From NCBI GenBank assembly GCA_902782795.1, contig CACZOT010000173.1, forward strand, positions 1 through 6,145: DNA of 6,145 nt. The letters run 5' to 3'. The DNA comes from an uncultured Eubacteriales bacterium. GTDB lineage: Bacteria; Bacillota; Clostridia; Christensenellales; Aristaeellaceae. The first letter of the stretch is position 1, and every line of letters begins with the position of its first letter. The translations under genes were made by a program, and so were the position numbers. Below, piece after piece: positions 1 to 5,826 of the stretch. The notes under the pieces were generated by a model that saw only the letters and a list, made by a program, of their open reading frames with translations, had not been told where the DNA came from and ran no database searches.

Positions 1-23
1 CCAGAGCCTTTATATACTGAAAT

Positions 24-118
24 CCCCAATTGAGGGGTCCAGGGGGAATCATTCCCCCTGGCGGGGTGCAGGGGCGGAGCCCCTGCCAGAAGTGCAGAGG
101 GCGGAGCCCTCTGCCAGC
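24..118 (+). repeat. Array of GC-rich hairpins downstream of ddl
   Basis: Hairpin A has arms CCAGGGGGAAT / ATTCCCCCTGG around a single C (39-61). Hairpin B is GCAGGGGC / GGA / GCCCCTGC (68-86). Hairpin C is GCAGAGGGC / GGA / GCCCTCTGC (94-114). A small CCCC...GGGG stem (24-37) precedes A. The block lies directly after the ddl stop (125). It has the A-B-C order of the middle array and shares GAGGGGTCCAGGGGG and the full C module with the right-end copy, but in the opposite orientation. No U-run follows the stems on the minus strand (only ATTTCAG after the small stem), so termination of the operon here is possible but unproven. Confidence 0.85.
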
Positions 119-124
119 GGTCCC

Positions 125-1336
125 CTACTTCCCCCCGAGCATTTTGCCGCCGAGCTTGCCGCGGGCGGTCTGGCGGGAGAGGATCTCGGAATCATAGGAG
201 AAAACGCTGGCGGCGCGCTCCGCGCGATCGCGGTAAGCGTAGACGATCATCTCGTCGAGCATATCGGCGTATTTGAGGCCCATGGGCTCCCAGAGGTAGA
301 ACGCCAGCGAGCCGGGGATGGTGTTCGCCTCGCAGATGTAGAAATCGTTGGTCTCGCCGTCGATCATATAATCGATGCGCACCACGCCCTTGCAGTCCAT
401 CTCGCGGAACACGCGCACGGACATCTCCTGGATGGCGCGGGTCAGCTCTTCGCCGATGGGCGCGGGGATCTGCCTCTCCAGCGAGGCCATGCCCTTGCTG
501 GGGCCGCCCTTGCCGCCGGGGACGTACTTGGTCTTGAAATCGAGGAGGCTGTCCGGCAGCTGCGCGGGCATCTCCAGGACCGACGGGCGCACATAGCCCG
601 CATAGCCCAGCACGCTGCAATTGACTTCGACGCGCTTTTTCACGCCACGCTCCACGATGATGCGGCGGTCGTAAGCCACGGCCACGTCGATGCCCGCCGC
701 GAGCGAGGCGCGGTCCTCCGCGCGGGAAATGCCGATGGAGGAGCCCAGGTTCGCCGGCTTGACGAACATTGGATAGGGCAGCGCCTGTTCCAGCCGATCG
801 AGGATCTCCTCGCGCTTCTCGGCCCACTCGCCCCGGTCGAACCACTCGCTCTCCACCACCGGGAAGCCGCAGCCGCGGAAAAAGGCCTTCATGGCGATCT
901 TATCCATGCCAATGGCCGAACCCAGAACGCCCGAGGACGCGTAAGGGATGCCGAAGAGCTCCAGAAAGCCCTGAAGCGTGCCGTCCTCACCGTTCAGGCC
1001 GTGCATGACCGGCAGGACCACGTCCGCCGTCTTCACCGCCTCGCAGCCGCGCGTGAACAGGCGGCCCTTGCCGTCCGGCCAGGCGCGCAGGACGAGCTTG
1101 CCGTCCTCGCCCGAGGGGAGCACGCGCTCCGCCTTGCTCTTGTCGAACTTCTGGAAGGCCGCCGTCTCGCGGAGAGAATCGCCTACGTACCAGGCGCCCT
1201 CCCGCGAAAGATAGACCGGGAAGCCCTCGTATTTTTCCGGATTGAGCGCCTTGAGCGCCTGCAAACCGGAGATGATCGAGACGTCGTGCTCGCAGGTCTT
1301 GCCTCCGAACAGCACCGCCACTCGCGTTTTGCCCAT
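125..1336 (-). CDS. ddl: D-alanine--D-alanine ligase (ATP-grasp), long clostridial-type form
   Basis: Cytoplasmic ligase that joins two D-alanines with ATP; the dipeptide is the substrate of MurF in peptidoglycan synthesis. The 403-residue product shows the family motifs in order: GGKTCEHDVS (11-20, with the catalytic-site Glu16), HGLNGEDGTLQG (112-123), DKIAMK (145-150), KPANLGSSIGIS (193-204), omega loop DFKTKY (266-271), RIDYMID (320-326, Arg320 and metal ligand Asp322) and EANTIPG (336-342, metal ligands Glu336 and Asn338). Tyr271 matches the omega-loop Tyr216 of E. coli DdlB that favours D-Ala over D-lactate. It is longer than typical Ddl (about 305-365): the omega loop has a Gly/Lys-rich insertion around 273-288, and the tail after about 372 is basic and Gly-rich. 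The acceptor-side motif reads GSLAFYLWEP (342-351) instead of the usual G-(M/F)-T-x-x-S, so second-substrate specificity is open. ATG 1334-1336 has an AGGAGG site 6 nt upstream. Last gene of the cluster, 99 bp after the Mur ligase; no clear terminator follows. Confidence 0.93.
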   Translation of the reverse strand: MGKTRVAVLFGGKTCEHDVSIISGLQALKALNPEKYEGFPVYLSREGAWYVGDSLRETAAFQKFDKSKAERVLPSGEDGKLVLRAWPDGKGRLFTRGCEAVKTADVVLPVMHGLNGEDGTLQGFLELFGIPYASSGVLGSAIGMDKIAMKAFFRGCGFPVVESEWFDRGEWAEKREEILDRLEQALPYPMFVKPANLGSSIGISRAEDRASLAAGIDVAVAYDRRIIVERGVKKRVEVNCSVLGYAGYVRPSVLEMPAQLPDSLLDFKTKYVPGGKGGPSKGMASLERQIPAPIGEELTRAIQEMSVRVFREMDCKGVVRIDYMIDGETNDFYICEANTIPGSLAFYLWEPMGLKYADMLDEMIVYAYRDRAERAASVFSYDSEILSRQTARGKLGGKMLGGK

Positions 1337-1342
1337 ATTGAA

Positions 1343-1348
1343 CCTCCT
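1343..1348 (-). promoter_or_regulatory. Ribosome binding site of ddl
   Basis: AGGAGG on the minus strand, 6 nt upstream of ATG 1336. It fixes the ddl start. It lies just downstream (in mRNA) of a G/C hairpin at 1357-1373. Confidence 0.85.
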
Positions 1349-1356
1349 AACACGCC

Positions 1357-1387
1357 GGGGGGACGTTCCCCCCTCCCCCGAACGGGG
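1357..1387 (-). repeat. Short GC-rich hairpin pair in the murF-ddl spacer (partial repeat-family member)
   Basis: Two adjacent inverted repeats occupy the spacer between the Mur ligase stop and the ddl ribosome binding site. The first is GGGGGGA, 3 nt, TCCCCCC (1357-1373). The second is CCCCGAACGGGG (1376-1387). Read on the minus strand, the first resembles the A hairpin of the larger repeat arrays at the window ends (GGGGGGAAT-type arm with a short loop), so it may be a degenerate single module. No U-tract follows on either strand, so it is not an obvious terminator. It could affect mRNA stability or ddl translation. Confidence 0.6.
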
Positions 1388-1435
1388 TCTCTTGTTTCCT
1401 TCTGAATCAGCGTCATCCCGCGAAACCGGGCGGCG

Positions 1436-3034
1436 CTACGCCTCGGTGTAATTGTCCGGCAGATCGTTCTCGAAGAGGACGGTGTCGCCGGGGCGGCCGA
1501 TCTCGCCGAGTACCTTCTGCGCCTCGCTGAGGCTGGGCACGAGGCGGATGGCGTCCTCGGGCATACCGGCGCGGCGCGCTCCGTCGGCGATGGGAGCCGC
1601 GTGCTTCACGCCCACGAGGATGGCGATATGGCAGGTCCTGGCGATCTGCTCGCCCAGCTCGCGGTTCATGGTCTCCTCCATGCGGCCCTCCTCCACGAAG
1701 CCCGGCGTGACGACGATATGCCGCCCCGGGAAGGTGGAGAGCACGCGCAGGGCCTCGGCCGCGCCGACGGGGTTGGCGTTGAAGGCGTCGTCGATCACGG
1801 CGATGCCGCCCGCCGCGGGCAGGAGCTGCAGGCGGTGCTCCACCGGCCTGAGGCGCGAGACGCCCCGCATGATCTCGGTATCCGTCAGGCCCAGCCGATG
1901 CGCCAGGGCGCAGGCCAGGCAGATGTTTTTGATGTTGTGCAGGCCCAGCAGCGAAGTCGTCACCGGCAGCTCGCGGCCGTCCAGGACCAGGGTGAAGCGG
2001 CTGCCCGAAGGGCCGCTCTCGATATCCTTCGCCCAGCAGCCATGCGCCTCGCCTTCCTTCCAGACGAGCGTCTTTTCGCAATCCGCCTTGGCGTACAGGC
2101 TGTCCACGATGCCGCCGTCCGAGACGAAGAAGGCCGCGCCGCCCTCCTCGAGCCCTTCGACGAGCTCGTACTTGGTGCGCGCGATGGTCTCCATATCGCC
2201 GAAGGTCTCCAGATGCTGCGCGCCCACGCTCGTAAGCAGACCGAACTGGGGGTGGACCAGCTCTGTCAGCTCGTGGATATCGCCGCGGTGCCGCGCGCCC
2301 ATCTCCGCGATGAACACCTCGTGCCTGGGCTCGAGCTGTTCGCGGATCACGCGCGTCAGGCCCATGGGGGTGTTGAAGCTGGCCGGGGAGGCCAGCACGC
2401 AGTATTTCTCCGAAAGGATCGAGGCCAGGACCACCTTCGTGGAGGTCTTGCCGAAGCTTCCCGTGATGCCCACGCGGATCAGGTCCGGCCGCGCGGCCAG
2501 AGTGGCCTGGGCGTCGCGGAAGAAGCCGTCGTTGACGCGCTTCTCCCAGGGCGCCATGGCCGCCGCGCCCGCCATGGGCAGCCACGGCACCGCCGCCAGC
2601 AGGATGTACGGCGGCACGCCGATCAGGACCAGTATCAGCGCGCAGACGAAGGCGATCGCCGCGCAGGCGGCCGTCAGGCGCCTCATGCGGGGCGTGAAGA
2701 CGAAGGGCTTTTTTTCCTTCGTTGCACGGCGGGCCTTCTCAAAAAGCCAGACGTACACAGCCATGCCCGCGATGGCGACGGCGTGCGCCGCCACCAGCCG
2801 CGCCGGTCCGCGCCAGATCGCCGTGAGCAGGAACGAAAGCGCGAGGCACGCCGCCGTGAGGATCACGCCCGCGAGCAGCGGCGTACCGTGCCGCATCGTG
2901 GGATGCGAGCCGAGGTAGCGCCGGTAGCCCGGCAGCTGGTAGCTCTCCAGCTGCAGCATGTGCAGGTAGCGCAGCGCGATCGCCGTGCAGGCCGCCGCCG
3001 TCAGCAGCGCAGCCAAGGCCTTCAATAGCCACAT
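1436..3034 (-). CDS. Membrane-anchored MurF-like Mur ligase
   Basis: Predicted ATP-dependent Mur ligase of 532 residues, nearest in motifs to MurF, which adds D-Ala-D-Ala to the UDP-MurNAc-tripeptide. Residues 1-160 are hydrophobic, with about five membrane segments (roughly 4-22, 52-73, 79-99, 119-140, 141-160) and a basic loop at 100-119. Canonical MurF has a soluble UDP-MurNAc-binding domain in this place. The catalytic part follows: P-loop GITGSFGKTSTK (189-200), EMGAR (244-248), Lys288 at the position of the carbamylated lysine, LHNIKN (365-370), PVEHRLQ (397-403), DDAFNANP (415-422, matching the MurF NANP motif) and TPGFVEEG (443-450). The protein should sit on the inner face of the membrane. 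ATG 3032-3034 has GGAGG 11 nt upstream, a slightly long spacing. It lies between the hydrolase and ddl; adjacency to ddl supports a role with D-Ala-D-Ala or a related dipeptide. A conventional murF may exist elsewhere in the genome. Family is secure; exact substrate is inference, so no symbol is given. Confidence 0.88.
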   Translation of the reverse strand: MWLLKALAALLTAAACTAIALRYLHMLQLESYQLPGYRRYLGSHPTMRHGTPLLAGVILTAACLALSFLLTAIWRGPARLVAAHAVAIAGMAVYVWLFEKARRATKEKKPFVFTPRMRRLTAACAAIAFVCALILVLIGVPPYILLAAVPWLPMAGAAAMAPWEKRVNDGFFRDAQATLAARPDLIRVGITGSFGKTSTKVVLASILSEKYCVLASPASFNTPMGLTRVIREQLEPRHEVFIAEMGARHRGDIHELTELVHPQFGLLTSVGAQHLETFGDMETIARTKYELVEGLEEGGAAFFVSDGGIVDSLYAKADCEKTLVWKEGEAHGCWAKDIESGPSGSRFTLVLDGRELPVTTSLLGLHNIKNICLACALAHRLGLTDTEIMRGVSRLRPVEHRLQLLPAAGGIAVIDDAFNANPVGAAEALRVLSTFPGRHIVVTPGFVEEGRMEETMNRELGEQIARTCHIAILVGVKHAAPIADGARRAGMPEDAIRLVPSLSEAQKVLGEIGRPGDTVLFENDLPDNYTEA

Positions 3035-3045
3035 ATCGTTCCCGT

Positions 3046-3050
3046 CCTCC
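3046..3050 (-). promoter_or_regulatory. Ribosome binding site of the Mur ligase gene
   Basis: GGAGG on the minus strand, 11 nt before ATG 3034, longer than the 5-9 nt of the neighbours. A long GC-rich hairpin (3080-3102) ends about 30 nt upstream. Confidence 0.6.
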
Positions 3051-3069
3051 GATCATCTCTCTTGATTTT

Positions 3070-3199
3070 GCGCGGCGCCGCGCGCGGGCTTTGCCCGCGC
3101 GCCCGCGCCGCCGCCATGGCGAGAGGGCTCCGCCCTCTCGCGCTCTCCCGGACGCGCGGGGCCGCGCCCCGCGCCTCTCCAGGGGACTCCGTCCCCTGG
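3070..3199 (-). repeat. Array of GC-rich hairpins between the hydrolase and Mur ligase genes
   Basis: The 188-bp spacer is almost filled by hairpins: a 14-nt palindrome GCGCGGCGCCGCGC (3070-3083); a hairpin with a 10-bp stem and TTT loop (3080-3102); GCGAGAGGGC / TCC / GCCCTCTCGC (3119-3141); GCGCGGGGC / CGC / GCCCCGCGC (3154-3174); and CCAGGGGAC / TCC / GTCCCCTGG (3179-3199). Read on the minus strand, the last three follow the order A (GGGGTCCAGGGG...), B, C (GAGGGCGGAGCCCTC) seen in the arrays at both ends of the window, and the A and C loops read GGA. No U-tract follows any stem, so they are not classical terminators. No TTGACA/TATAAT-like promoter is visible here, so the downstream genes are probably reached by read-through. 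The hairpins could modulate that read-through or mRNA processing. Confidence 0.85.
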
Positions 3200-3222
3200 A
3201 CCCCTGGGAGGATCCCATATCT

Positions 3223-3993
3223 CTATTCCTCAGAAAAAAGCGCCTGCGCAATCCCGCGGAACTGCTCGTACTGCTCGAGATAGGCGAAATGCCCGCATCC
3301 GGGCGCGGCGGCCAGGGCCGCGTCGGGGATCTCCTGTTCCATCACTTTGCCCATCCACAGGGGCGTCTCGGTGTCGTCCTCACCCCAGAAGAGGAACACG
3401 GGCGTGCGGATCTTTCCCAGCTCCGGGCGCAGATCCTGCGCGATGACACGGTTGAACGTCGCGCGCATGGAGGGCGTCAGGACCTTGTAGTCGGCCGACC
3501 CGAAGCGCTGGATGAGCCGCTCGCGCAGATCTTCCTGGGCCCTTTTCGGCACGACGGGCAGCGTCACAAGCTTTTTCAGGAGGCCGTACGTCCGCGCCCT
3601 GGCGCTCTTTTTCGCGGTGCCCTCCGGGCGCAGGCCGGCGGCCCCGGTGAGGAGCATCCGCCCGACGAGCTCGGGTCGGCGCGCGGCCAGAAGGATCGCC
3701 ACGCGGCAGCCGAAGGAATGGGCCACCACGCCGCAAGGCGCGAAGCCCGTCTTTTCGACGAGCTCGGCCGTGGCTTCCATATATTCCGTCACGCTCCAGG
3801 GCTCGGGCGGCTCGGAAGACTGCCCGTGGCCGGGGAATTCCGGAACGAGGATGGAATACTCCGGCGAAAGATCGCGCACCAGGGGCCGGAAGGAATCCAC
3901 GCCGCCGCCCCATCCATGCAGGAAGAGAAGGCGACGCGGGCCCTCGCCGCAGATCTCATAGCGCACGCGCGCGCCGCGCACATCGGCGAACAT
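3223..3993 (-). CDS. Alpha/beta-fold hydrolase
   Basis: Predicted soluble cytoplasmic serine hydrolase of 256 residues (usual length for the family), with no signal peptide. Features in order: an N-terminal strand region, HGWGGG (26-31, oxyanion-hole loop), PEFPGHGQS (51-59), nucleophile elbow AHSFG (91-95, Ser93), a helical cap at about 125-190, acid in WGEDD (203-207, probably Asp207) and histidine in GCGHFAYLE (232-240, His235). The triad is complete. The elbow has Ala in place of the first Gly of G-x-S-x-G, a common variant. Substrate cannot be read from sequence; esterase, lipase, peptidase or C-C hydrolase are all possible. Start: ATG 3993 is preferred because GGGGGGAG lies 7 nt upstream and the protein then begins as family members do. 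An in-frame ATG at 4014 (seven residues longer, overlapping the rimI stop as ATGA, with GGAG 5 nt upstream) is the alternative. Fourth gene of the tsaE-led operon, 17 nt or less after rimI. Confidence 0.88.
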   Translation of the reverse strand: MFADVRGARVRYEICGEGPRRLLFLHGWGGGVDSFRPLVRDLSPEYSILVPEFPGHGQSSEPPEPWSVTEYMEATAELVEKTGFAPCGVVAHSFGCRVAILLAARRPELVGRMLLTGAAGLRPEGTAKKSARARTYGLLKKLVTLPVVPKRAQEDLRERLIQRFGSADYKVLTPSMRATFNRVIAQDLRPELGKIRTPVFLFWGEDDTETPLWMGKVMEQEIPDAALAAAPGCGHFAYLEQYEQFRGIAQALFSEE

Positions 3994-4000
3994 CCCGCTT

Positions 4001-4008
4001 CTCCCCCC
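4001..4008 (-). promoter_or_regulatory. Ribosome binding site that favours the internal start of the hydrolase
   Basis: GGGGGGAG on the minus strand, 7 nt upstream of ATG 3993. If translation began at ATG 4014 this purine run would be coding (Lys-Gly-Gly-Arg). Its strength and spacing favour 3993. Confidence 0.6.
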
Positions 4009-4010
4009 TT

Positions 4011-4502
4011 TCATTCCCGCTCCAGGAGGGGGTCGCGGCCCGGGTCTCCCTCGGGCAGCGAGAGCAGCGCCATCACCAGCGCGTCCTCCTGGTTGTCTTC
4101 ATAATACCGCTTGCGGTAGCCCACGTCCACAAAGCCGAGTTTGTGGTAGAGCCCCTGCGCGGCGGCATTGGAACGCCTGCATTCCAAGCTCATCCAGGCC
4201 ATGCCGCAATCCGCGGCCAGCTGGATGAGCGCGCGCATGATCTCCTCGCCCAGGCCCCGCCCCCGGCAGGGCCCCGTCACGGCCACGTTGGTGACGTGCG
4301 CCTCGTCGAGCAGGAACCACATGCCCGCGTAGGCGCGCAGCTCCCCCTCCGCGAACAGGCCGATGTAGCGCGCCGCGCGGTTCCCGGCGATCTCCTGCCG
4401 GAAGGCCTCGCGCTCCCAGGGCAGAGAGAAGCACTCCCGCTCGATGGCCATGACGGCGTCGAGATCCTCTTCCCGCAGAAGGCGGATCTCTCTTTCTCCC
4501 AT
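4011..4502 (-). CDS. rimI: GNAT-family protein N-terminal acetyltransferase RimI
   Basis: Acetyl-CoA-dependent N-alpha-acetyltransferase of the RimI family; in E. coli it acetylates the N-terminal alanine of ribosomal protein S18. The 163-residue product has the whole GNAT core: ERECFSLPW (21-29), HVTNVAV (69-75), the acetyl-CoA pyrophosphate loop CRGRGLGEE (79-87), LECRRSNAAAQGLYHKLGF (106-124, with Glu107 and Tyr119 at the usual catalytic-region positions) and the RimI-typical end GYRKRYYEDNQEDALVM (128-144). The last 17 or so residues are an acidic/basic tail beyond the usual end. The ATG (4500-4502) shares one base with the tsaB stop (TGATG), so translational coupling is likely; only a weak GGGG precedes it inside tsaB. 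The tsaB-rimI pairing is widespread in bacteria. The actual substrate in this organism is not known from sequence. Confidence 0.93.
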   Translation of the reverse strand: MGEREIRLLREEDLDAVMAIERECFSLPWEREAFRQEIAGNRAARYIGLFAEGELRAYAGMWFLLDEAHVTNVAVTGPCRGRGLGEEIMRALIQLAADCGMAWMSLECRRSNAAAQGLYHKLGFVDVGYRKRYYEDNQEDALVMALLSLPEGDPGRDPLLERE

Positions 4503-5197
4503 CACTGCCCCTGCGCCGCCAGTTTCGCGGCGCGCTCGCGCTCTGCCTGGGGCGCGCGCAGATACAGCGGCAGGAGCCGGTCCGCGCTCACGTACTCCTC
4601 CGGCCGCATGCGTCCGGCCAGATCCGCCGCAGCGGCGGGCCGCACATGGAGCAGATGGGCCGGCGCGACGGCCGCCCTCTCCCCGAAGCGCTCGCGGATC
4701 TCCCGCGCGTACATGGGCGCGGCCTCTCCCGCGAAGAGGAGCTTCCCTTCTCCGGGCAGTTTGTCGAAGAACGACTCGAGAGGCAGGGCTTCGTCCGGAA
4801 GCGCGCGCTCGCCCTGCCGGAACGCGGCGGCGTAGACCTGGCCGCGCCTGGCGTTGAGCATGGGACATACCCAGCCCTCGAACCCGAACGCCCCGTGGGC
4901 GATGGCCGCCAGGGCGTCGATCGCGGCGCAGGGGACGCCGATGGCGTGGGCCATACCGCGCGCCGCGCAGGCGCCGATGCGCACGCCCGTGAACGAGCCC
5001 GGGCCTACCACGCAGGCGACGAGCTCCAATTCCCGCGGTTCCAGCCCCGCCGCTTCCAGGGCCTGTTCCACCGCGGGCATGATGGTCTGCGAATGGGTCA
5101 GGCCGTTATTGAGAAAGATCTCCGCGGCAATCTCCCCGCCGCGCAGCACGGCGGCGCCCGCCGTCGGGCCGGAAGTGTCTATCGCCAGTATATTCAC
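4502..5197 (-). CDS. tsaB: tRNA threonylcarbamoyladenosine biosynthesis protein TsaB
   Basis: TsaB (YeaZ) is an ASKHA-fold paralogue of TsaD. It has no catalytic role of its own but forms the TsaB-TsaD-TsaE complex that transfers threonylcarbamoyl to A37 of ANN-decoding tRNAs. The 231-residue length is normal. Motifs: MNILAIDTSG at the N-terminus, THSQTIMP (34-41), GPGSFTGVRIG (65-75, the family signature), IDALAAIA (93-100), NARRGQVYAA (115-124) and LLPLYLRAPQAE (208-219). The start codon is GTG (5195-5197), supported by AAAGGAGG 9 nt upstream and by the conserved N-terminus beginning exactly there. It follows tsaE by 21 nt and overlaps rimI by one base. Its usual partner gene tsaD is not in the window. 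Confidence 0.95.
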   Translation of the reverse strand: MNILAIDTSGPTAGAAVLRGGEIAAEIFLNNGLTHSQTIMPAVEQALEAAGLEPRELELVACVVGPGSFTGVRIGACAARGMAHAIGVPCAAIDALAAIAHGAFGFEGWVCPMLNARRGQVYAAAFRQGERALPDEALPLESFFDKLPGEGKLLFAGEAAPMYAREIRERFGERAAVAPAHLLHVRPAAAADLAGRMRPEEYVSADRLLPLYLRAPQAERERAAKLAAQGQ

Positions 5198-5206
5198 GCG
5201 CCGCCG

Positions 5207-5214
5207 CCTCCTTT
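5207..5214 (-). promoter_or_regulatory. Ribosome binding site of tsaB supporting a GTG start
   Basis: AAAGGAGG on the minus strand, 9 nt before GTG 5197, in the 21-nt gap after the tsaE stop. It confirms the non-ATG start. Confidence 0.85.
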
Positions 5215-5218
5215 CCCC

Positions 5219-5704
5219 CTACTCGTACTCCTCAGCCAGCGCGGAAAAGAGCTCCTCCTCGCGCGCGCCGCTCATGCCGACCGTCTCGATATCCGCCTCG
5301 CGGATGTCGTCGCACGCGCCTCGAGAAAGGTAGATATCCAGGCGCGGTTCCGGATCGAAATCGGCCATTTCCGGCCATTCGACCAGGCTCAGCGCCTCCG
5401 GGCCCATCTCCTCGTCCAGCCCGGCTTCGTAGAACTCCGCCGGGTCCTCCAAACGGTACAGGTCGAAATGCCGCACGGGCAGCTTCGCCTCGTAGGATTG
5501 CAATATGGTGAAGGAAGGGCTCGGCATCGTCTCCGTCACGCCCTTGGCGCGCGCGATCGCCCGCGCCAGCACGCTCTTGCCCATGCCCATCTCGCCGCGC
5601 AGGAACACCGCGTCCCCCGCCCCAAGCTTGGAGGCCAGGGCGGCGCCCAGCGAGCGCATCCCTTCTTCGCCGTAGATCGTCACCGTTTTGATCATCGCTG
5701 TCAT
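5219..5704 (-). CDS. tsaE: tRNA threonylcarbamoyladenosine biosynthesis ATPase TsaE
   Basis: TsaE (YjeE) is the small P-loop ATPase that binds the TsaB-TsaD dimer and drives multi-turnover t6A synthesis in the cytoplasm. With the start at ATG 5704 the product has 161 residues, typical of the family. Visible motifs: Walker A GEMGMGKS (37-44), MPSPSFTILQSY (60-71, the SPTF-like switch motif with Ser for Thr), RHFDLYRLED (78-87) and LVEWPE (107-112). ATG 5704 is chosen because GGAG lies 5 nt upstream; ATG 5695 (three residues shorter) is possible but less well spaced. The frame stays open upstream to 5911, but that part covers the promoter and a hairpin repeat and is not coding. First gene of the operon, 36 nt or so from the predicted transcription start, followed after 21 nt by tsaB. 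Confidence 0.94.
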   Translation of the reverse strand: MTAMIKTVTIYGEEGMRSLGAALASKLGAGDAVFLRGEMGMGKSVLARAIARAKGVTETMPSPSFTILQSYEAKLPVRHFDLYRLEDPAEFYEAGLDEEMGPEALSLVEWPEMADFDPEPRLDIYLSRGACDDIREADIETVGMSGAREEELFSALAEEYE

Positions 5705-5709
5705 GCCGT

Positions 5710-5713
5710 CTCC
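5710..5713 (-). promoter_or_regulatory. Ribosome binding site of tsaE
   Basis: GGAG on the minus strand, 5 nt upstream of ATG 5704. It selects this start over ATG 5695, which would be 14 nt away. Confidence 0.55.
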
Positions 5714-5746
5714 GTCGCGTTTGTGCCTTGCTTCTTTACCGGTACG

Positions 5747-5775
5747 ATTGTAGGGTCTCCCGCGGCCTTTGTCAA
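5747..5775 (-). promoter_or_regulatory. Sigma-70/sigma-A type promoter upstream of tsaE
   Basis: On the minus strand a perfect -35 box TTGACA (5775-5770) is separated by exactly 17 nt from a -10 box TACAAT (5752-5747), one base from consensus. The predicted start is near 5740, giving a 5' leader of about 36 nt before tsaE. This is the only good promoter seen in the window and probably drives at least tsaE-tsaB-rimI-hydrolase. No operator-like repeat overlaps it. Confidence 0.85.
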
Positions 5776-5826
5776 GCACGGTCACGTTTATTGCGGGGCG
5801 CGGGCCGGGAGCTCCGCGTCTTCGTC

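Noticed and set aside
1..25. TATACT / TATATAAA sequences near the left end as a promoter -10 box
   Set aside because: No -35 box at a fitting distance is visible on either strand within the window, so a promoter cannot be supported.
24..118. CRISPR array or tRNA-like structure in the hairpin spacers
   Set aside because: There are no regularly spaced identical repeats with unique spacers, and no cloverleaf or CCA-type acceptor; the units are independent short palindromes.
92..1405. Long plus-strand reading frame of 437 codons opposite ddl
   Set aside because: It is antisense to a clearly conserved ddl and its composition (rich in Ala, Arg, His, Leu, Glu, Asp) is what GC-rich genes give on the complementary strand. 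No motif or good ribosome binding site.
1452..3028. Two long plus-strand frames (488 and 475 codons) opposite the Mur ligase gene
   Set aside because: Both are shadows of the conserved minus-strand Mur ligase; two different frames open over the same DNA indicates few stop codons from high GC rather than genes.
4503..4868. Upstream extension of the rimI frame to 4868 (122 extra residues)
   Set aside because: The extension lies within tsaB in another frame and is Arg/Ala-rich shadow sequence; ATG 4502 gives the normal RimI N-terminus.
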